Origin: PALSA-911 sp037442565
GTDB lineage: Bacteria > Pseudomonadota > Alphaproteobacteria > Acetobacterales > Acetobacteraceae
NCBI GenBank assembly: GCA_037442565.1
Contig: JBBIQA010000095.1
Span: 1-16,590 of the forward strand
Length of the DNA stretch: 16,590 nt
Reading direction: 5' to 3'
Positions 14,288 through 16,590 of this stretch are shown in pieces (position 1 is the first letter of the stretch; each line of letters begins with the position of its first letter). The notes beneath the pieces were generated by a model that saw nothing but the letters and a program-made list of their open reading frames with translations, searched no databases and was not told the DNA's origin. The position numbers and the translations under genes were made by a program.

Positions 14288-15496
14288 TCAGATAACGCCT
14301 TTCCTGCGCATATCGGCGAGTTGCTCGTCGGTGTAGCCGACGCCGCGCAGCACCTCGTCGGTGGAGGTGCCGGCATCCGGCGTCGGCAGGCGGATGTCCT
14401 TGGAATAGCCGGAAATGTTGATGGCGGAAGCCACCACTTCCTCGGTGCCGAGGCTCGGGTGCTGCATCTTCCGCGCCATGCCGAGATGCTGCACCTGCGG
14501 ATCGGCGAAGACCTGATCGATGCTGTAGATCGGGCCGCAGGGAATGCCGGCCTCCTCGAACAGTTCGATCCAGTGATTGGCCGATCTGGTCCGGGTGACC
14601 TCACCGATCGTGGCATTGATCGCCTTGCGGTCGGCGCTGCGGCCCTTCTGGGTCTTCCATTCGGGCTTCGCCTTCCACTCCGGCTTTTCGATCGTGTCGC
14701 AGAAGCGCTCCCACAGCCGGGCGGAACTGGCGGCGATGTTGATATGGCCGTCGGAGGTGGGGAAGACGCCGGTGGGGATGCCGGTCGGGTGGTCGTTGCC
14801 GGCCTGCGGCGCCACTTCCTTGGCGATCAGCCAGCGCGATGCCTGGAAGTCCAGCATGAAGATCTGCGATTCCAGCAGCGACGTGGTGACCCAGCGGCCG
14901 ACGCCGGTCGTCTCCCGGTCGAACAGGGCGGTCATCACGCCGAGTGCGAGCAGATTGCCGGCGGTGAGGTCGGCGATCGGAATGCCGACGCGCACCGGAC
15001 CCTGGCCGGGCAGGCCGGTGATCGACATCAGCCCGCCCATGCCCTGAGCGATCTGATCGACCCCCGCGCGCGGCCCGTACGGACCATCCTGGCCGAAGCC
15101 GGAGATGCTGCCGTAGACGATGCGCGGATTGACCTGCTTCACGTCGTCGAACGAGACCTTCAGCCGGTGCTTCACCGCCGCGCGCATGTTCTCGATGATG
15201 ACGTCCGCGGTGGCGACCAGCTTCATGAACGCGGCGTGGCCCTCGGGGTCCTTCAGGTTCAGCCGGATGGCGCGCTTGTTGCGGTGCAGGTTCTGGAAGT
15301 CGAAGCCGTGCCGGGCGCCGGCCACGTCCTCGCCGCCGGTATCCGGCGGTTCGATGCGGATGACATTGGCCCCCCAGTCGGCCAGATGGCGCACGCAGGT
15401 GGGGCCGGCGCGGGCCAGGGTAAGGTCGAGTACGGTGATGCGCGAGAGCGGCATCCGGACTTCGGTGCTCAGGCTGGCGACCGGACTTTCGGGCAT
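14288..15496 (-). CDS. CaiB/BaiF family (class III) CoA-transferase
   Basis: A 402-residue protein of typical length for the family, which moves CoA between carboxylic acids through Asp-acyl anhydride and thioester intermediates. It shows the usual start LSRITVLDLTLARAGPTCVRHLADWGANVIRIEPP, the HRNKRAIRLNLKDPEG segment (about 71-86), GSISGFGQDGPY (about 129-140) and the catalytic Asp177 in VGIPIADLTAGN. The C-terminal ELFEEAGIPCGPIYSIDQV-like stretch is also typical. The start at 15496 is supported by AGGAG about 8 bases upstream. A KPEWKAKPEWK duplication lies at about residues 271-281. Between the TPP-enzyme genes and the crotonase-fold gene, it probably activates the pathway acid as its CoA ester. 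Substrate is unknown; it is not necessarily formyl-CoA transferase. Confidence 0.94.
   Translation of the reverse strand: MPESPVASLSTEVRMPLSRITVLDLTLARAGPTCVRHLADWGANVIRIEPPDTGGEDVAGARHGFDFQNLHRNKRAIRLNLKDPEGHAAFMKLVATADVIIENMRAAVKHRLKVSFDDVKQVNPRIVYGSISGFGQDGPYGPRAGVDQIAQGMGGLMSITGLPGQGPVRVGIPIADLTAGNLLALGVMTALFDRETTGVGRWVTTSLLESQIFMLDFQASRWLIAKEVAPQAGNDHPTGIPTGVFPTSDGHINIAASSARLWERFCDTIEKPEWKAKPEWKTQKGRSADRKAINATIGEVTRTRSANHWIELFEEAGIPCGPIYSIDQVFADPQVQHLGMARKMQHPSLGTEEVVASAINISGYSKDIRLPTPDAGTSTDEVLRGVGYTDEQLADMRRKGVI
14654..14689. repeat. 18-bp imperfect tandem duplication inside the CoA-transferase gene
   Basis: Units 14654-14671 (CTTCCATTCGGGCTTCGC) and 14672-14689 (CTTCCACTCCGGCTTTTC) match at 14 of 18 bases. 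On the coding strand they give KPEWK twice. The divergence is mostly at third positions, so the duplication is older than those in mraZ and asmA. Confidence 0.65.
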
Positions 15497-15521
15497 GACG
15501 ATGTCTCCTGACGCGGTTTGG

Positions 15522-16139
15522 TTACGGCCGGCCGAGCAGGGCCATGCGGAAGCGGTTGCGGGTGAAGGCGGGGTCGAGGCTGCGCTGCACCTTCAGGGCC
15601 GGGCCTTCCTTCACCCGCAGCAGGATGAAGCAGAGACCGGTTTCGGCGTGGAGGATCCTGCGCGCCTCGGGAATGTCGGCCTCGGTGTTGACCGTGAACA
15701 CGCTGGGAATGCCGGAGCCGGCGGCGATCCGGTCGAGCTGTACGCCAAGGCCGGTATGGCTGTCCTGGTTGCCGGTCTCGCCGTAATGGCCGTTATCGAC
15801 GCAGACGATGCGCAGATTGGGCGGATTGAGCACCGCGCAGGTGGCGAGCGAGCCGAGGCTCATCAGCAATTCGCCGTCGCCGGTGATCGCCAGCACGCGG
15901 CGGTGTGGCTGGGCCAAAGCCAGCCCGAGGCCCATCATCGTCGCCGCCCCCATGGCGCCACCGAGGCCGTAGACGTTCGGGCCGTCATTGGTCAGCGCGC
16001 ACAGCTCCTGCGCCGCGCCGGCCAGGCCGCCGACGACGAGGAAATCCGTGGGGTTGGGGATCAGCGCCGGCACCGCCTGCTGGCGGTTCAGCACGGCCTC
16101 GGGCTGGTTGGAATTCTGGATGCGCTTGTGCTGGGCCAT
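15522..16139 (-). CDS. TPP-dependent decarboxylase, C-terminal/beta subunit (sulfopyruvate/phosphonopyruvate decarboxylase-like)
   Basis: A 205-residue protein that is only the C-terminal thiamine-diphosphate-binding domain, a split architecture as in ComE-type sulfopyruvate decarboxylase beta subunits. The TPP motif is clear: GDG at 87-89 (AITGDGELLMSLG), then the magnesium-ligand Asn116 in CVDNGHYGETG. YGLGGAMGAATMMGLGLALAQP (57-78) is the usual glycine-rich stretch before it. ATG at 16139 follows GGGAG by 8 bases. The alpha subunit gene ends 15 bp upstream. Together they would decarboxylate a 2-oxo acid to an aldehyde, or an acyl-CoA substrate given the CoA-transferase next door. No sulfonate or phosphonate gene is seen here, so the substrate label is by similarity only. 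Confidence 0.88.
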   Translation of the reverse strand: MAQHKRIQNSNQPEAVLNRQQAVPALIPNPTDFLVVGGLAGAAQELCALTNDGPNVYGLGGAMGAATMMGLGLALAQPHRRVLAITGDGELLMSLGSLATCAVLNPPNLRIVCVDNGHYGETGNQDSHTGLGVQLDRIAAGSGIPSVFTVNTEADIPEARRILHAETGLCFILLRVKEGPALKVQRSLDPAFTRNRFRMALLGRP

Positions 16140-16154
16140 CTGTGCCGCTCCCGT

Positions 16155-16590
16155 TCAGAACTTCTTGGCGCCGATCAGGCGCTGGCTGAGCAACACGGCA
16201 ACCGCCATGCCGGACTGGAAGGCCATCGTGATGGCGGCGCTCGCGACCTGGATGACCTCGTGCGGCTCGTTGGCGCGCACGACGATCACGCCCATCGCTT
16301 CCAGCACCTTCTGCGTCGCCTGGCCCATCTGGAACTGCCAGGGATTGCCCTCGCCGAAATCGCCGCGCATGGAAACGAAGGTCAGGAACGGAAACCGCCC
16401 GCCGGCGGTGAGCGAGAGCATGTTGATGCAGTTACCAACGCCGGAGGACTGCATCAGCAGCACCGCGCGCCCGCCGCCGAGATCGGCGCCGGCCGCCAGC
16501 GCCACGCCTTCTTCCTCGGTGGTGAGCGGAATGGAATGGGCGTCGGGGTCGGCGAGCGAGCGGTTGATCAGCACCTTGTGGCCGGCATCG
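16155..16590 (-). CDS. TPP-dependent decarboxylase, N-terminal/alpha subunit (partial, runs off right edge)
   Basis: The frame is open to the window end, giving the last 144 or so residues of the N-terminal (pyrimidine-binding) domain of a split TPP enzyme. The visible signature is TTEEEGVALAAGADLGGGRA, containing the Glu that activates the thiamine ring in this family. After it come LLMQSSGVGNCINML, SMRGDFGEGNPWQFQMGQAT and a C-terminal helix ending GAKKF. A GTG codon at 16574 is not the real start: homologous-looking sequence (AGHKVLINRSLADPD) continues upstream of it to the edge. It pairs with the downstream beta gene to make one active site at the subunit interface. The promoter of the operon lies outside the window. 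Confidence 0.85.
   Translation of the reverse strand, partial: DAGHKVLINRSLADPDAHSIPLTTEEEGVALAAGADLGGGRAVLLMQSSGVGNCINMLSLTAGGRFPFLTFVSMRGDFGEGNPWQFQMGQATQKVLEAMGVIVVRANEPHEVIQVASAAITMAFQSGMAVAVLLSQRLIGAKKF

Noticed and set aside
1..16590. Search for mobile elements, tRNAs, CRISPR and toxin-antitoxin or defence genes
   Set aside because: I saw no transposase, integrase, repeat-spacer pattern, tRNA-like fold or known defence gene. Composition is even apart from the AT-rich leader at 13281-13400, so there is no sign of a transferred island.

Overview
The window is a GC-rich chromosomal segment of about 16.6 kb whose gene content and order point to an alphaproteobacterium. Acetobacteraceae or related Rhodospirillales is my best guess, inferred from protein character rather than from a search. 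It holds 13 protein-coding genes (two cut by the window ends), one RNA gene (rnpB) and one 100-N assembly gap inside a gene. I saw no insertion sequence, CRISPR array, tRNA or rRNA.

Left part (1-5126, all minus strand): read in the direction of transcription, a VOC/glyoxalase-fold gene (4548-5126) is followed by a djlA-like co-chaperone and an AmpD-type amidase with a 4-base overlap, then rnpB, then the start of the division and cell-wall (dcw) cluster: mraZ, rsmH and a long ftsL-like gene. The last three overlap by ATGA junctions. The mraZ leader carries five TGGG-type pentamers at an exact 10-bp period over a good sigma70-like promoter, which is the expected form of an MraZ autoregulatory operator. 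A consensus DnaA box lies between that leader and the 3' end of rnpB. The rnpB promoter has its -35 box inside the last codons of the amidase gene.

Middle part (5275-12155, plus strand): a 1202-residue fused HyuA-HyuB hydantoinase/5-oxoprolinase is followed after one base by a very long AsmA-family envelope protein. The AsmA gene contains the 100-N gap. The reading frame changes across the Ns, so the true gap length is not 100; if the gene is intact it must be a multiple of three.

Right part (12191-16590, minus strand): a secreted zincin-like protein with a PEP-CTERM sorting tail stands alone after an AT-richer 271-bp leader. Upstream of it is a compact operon: TPP-enzyme alpha subunit (cut by the window end), TPP-enzyme beta subunit, a CaiB/BaiF CoA-transferase, and a crotonase-fold protein lacking both classical catalytic glutamates. 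This operon looks like a small uncharacterised acyl-CoA or 2-oxo-acid catabolic module and is the most open functional question here.

A cross-cutting observation is that four unrelated genes (ftsL, mraZ, asmA, the CoA-transferase) each carry a short in-frame tandem duplication of 15 or 18 bp. A sequence resembling the mraZ repeat sits directly at the edge of the assembly gap.
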